A DNA stretch of 41,712 nt from positions 1 to 41,712 of the forward strand of contig UQLC01000017.1 in NCBI GenBank assembly GCA_900541795.1, given 5' to 3'. Origin of the DNA: an uncultured Collinsella sp. GTDB taxonomy: Bacteria > Actinomycetota > Coriobacteriia > Coriobacteriales > Coriobacteriaceae. The notes beneath the pieces were generated by a model. The model searched no databases and was not told the origin of the DNA. It saw only the letters and a program-made list of their open reading frames with translations. The position numbers and the translations under genes were made by a program. Of the stretch, positions 41,663 to 41,712 are shown in pieces; position 1 is the first letter of the stretch, and the number at the start of each line of letters is the position of its first letter.

Positions 41663-41697
41663 GAGGCCGGAGCTTTGGCTCCGGCCTCCTTATATAA
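41663..41697. terminator. Strong hairpin terminator at the window end
   Basis: GAGGCCGGAGC (41663-41673) pairs perfectly with GCTCCGGCCTC (41678-41688) around TTTG, followed by the palindrome CTTATATAAG. It probably ends opp transcription and may also serve a convergent gene to the right. Confidence 0.7.
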
Positions 41698-41712
41698 GGG
41701 CTCGGCAAAGCC

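Overview
The window looks like the chromosome of a Gram-positive, GC-rich gut actinobacterium, most likely a Coriobacteriia member close to Collinsella. The basis is the actinobacterial/Firmicutes-type order uvrC - rapZ - whiA - gap - pgk - tpiA - secG, strong Shine-Dalgarno sites, lipoprotein binding proteins with lipoboxes, an Arg-variant P-loop in RapZ that is common in Actinobacteria, and the absence of any outer-membrane gene. The genus assignment is inference; no rRNA lies in the window.

Layout. (1) 150-3657, plus strand: coaE, a membrane-anchored lytic transglycosylase and uvrB. (2) 3723-9845, minus strand: two flavoproteins, an Mrp/NBP35 P-loop ATPase and an LTA-synthase-type phosphotransferase. 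(3) 10039-17184, plus strand: uvrA, a YbaK-type deacylase, murJ and uvrC, so uvrB, uvrA and uvrC all lie within 16 kb. (4) 17548-27976, plus strand: a sialic-acid-type catabolic operon. It encodes a Tat/lipoprotein family-5 binding protein, a permease, a permease-ATPase fusion, a second ATPase, a CE7-type esterase, a CE7 paralogue that has lost its nucleophile serine, then NanA-, NanK- and NanE-like enzymes. (5) 28078-35222, plus strand: rapZ, whiA, gap, pgk, tpiA, gpmI, secG. (6) 35514-41456, plus strand: a complete five-gene oligopeptide/dipeptide ABC transporter. The last 250 bases hold a 125-bp inverted-repeat element and a strong terminator hairpin.

The most unusual part is region 4. The genes suggest import of sialic acid (perhaps O-acetylated) by a family-5 ABC transporter resembling the Sat type, cytoplasmic de-O-acetylation by the CE7 esterase, cleavage to ManNAc and pyruvate, phosphorylation, and epimerisation to GlcNAc-6-P. 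The operon sits between uvrC and rapZ, which are close neighbours in many relatives, and yvcK is missing between rapZ and whiA. Its roughly 230-nt leader can fold into a three-way junction, and a second hairpin covers the ribosome binding site. Several gene junctions within it carry large hairpins. The transporter has lost the C-terminal cysteine motif that the opp transporter in the same window keeps. No transcriptional regulator, sialidase, nagA or nagB is present here.

The glycolytic, nan and opp genes share a narrow C/T-ending codon choice typical of highly expressed genes, unlike coaE or the LTA-synthase gene. No CRISPR, tRNA, rRNA, transposase or phage gene was seen.
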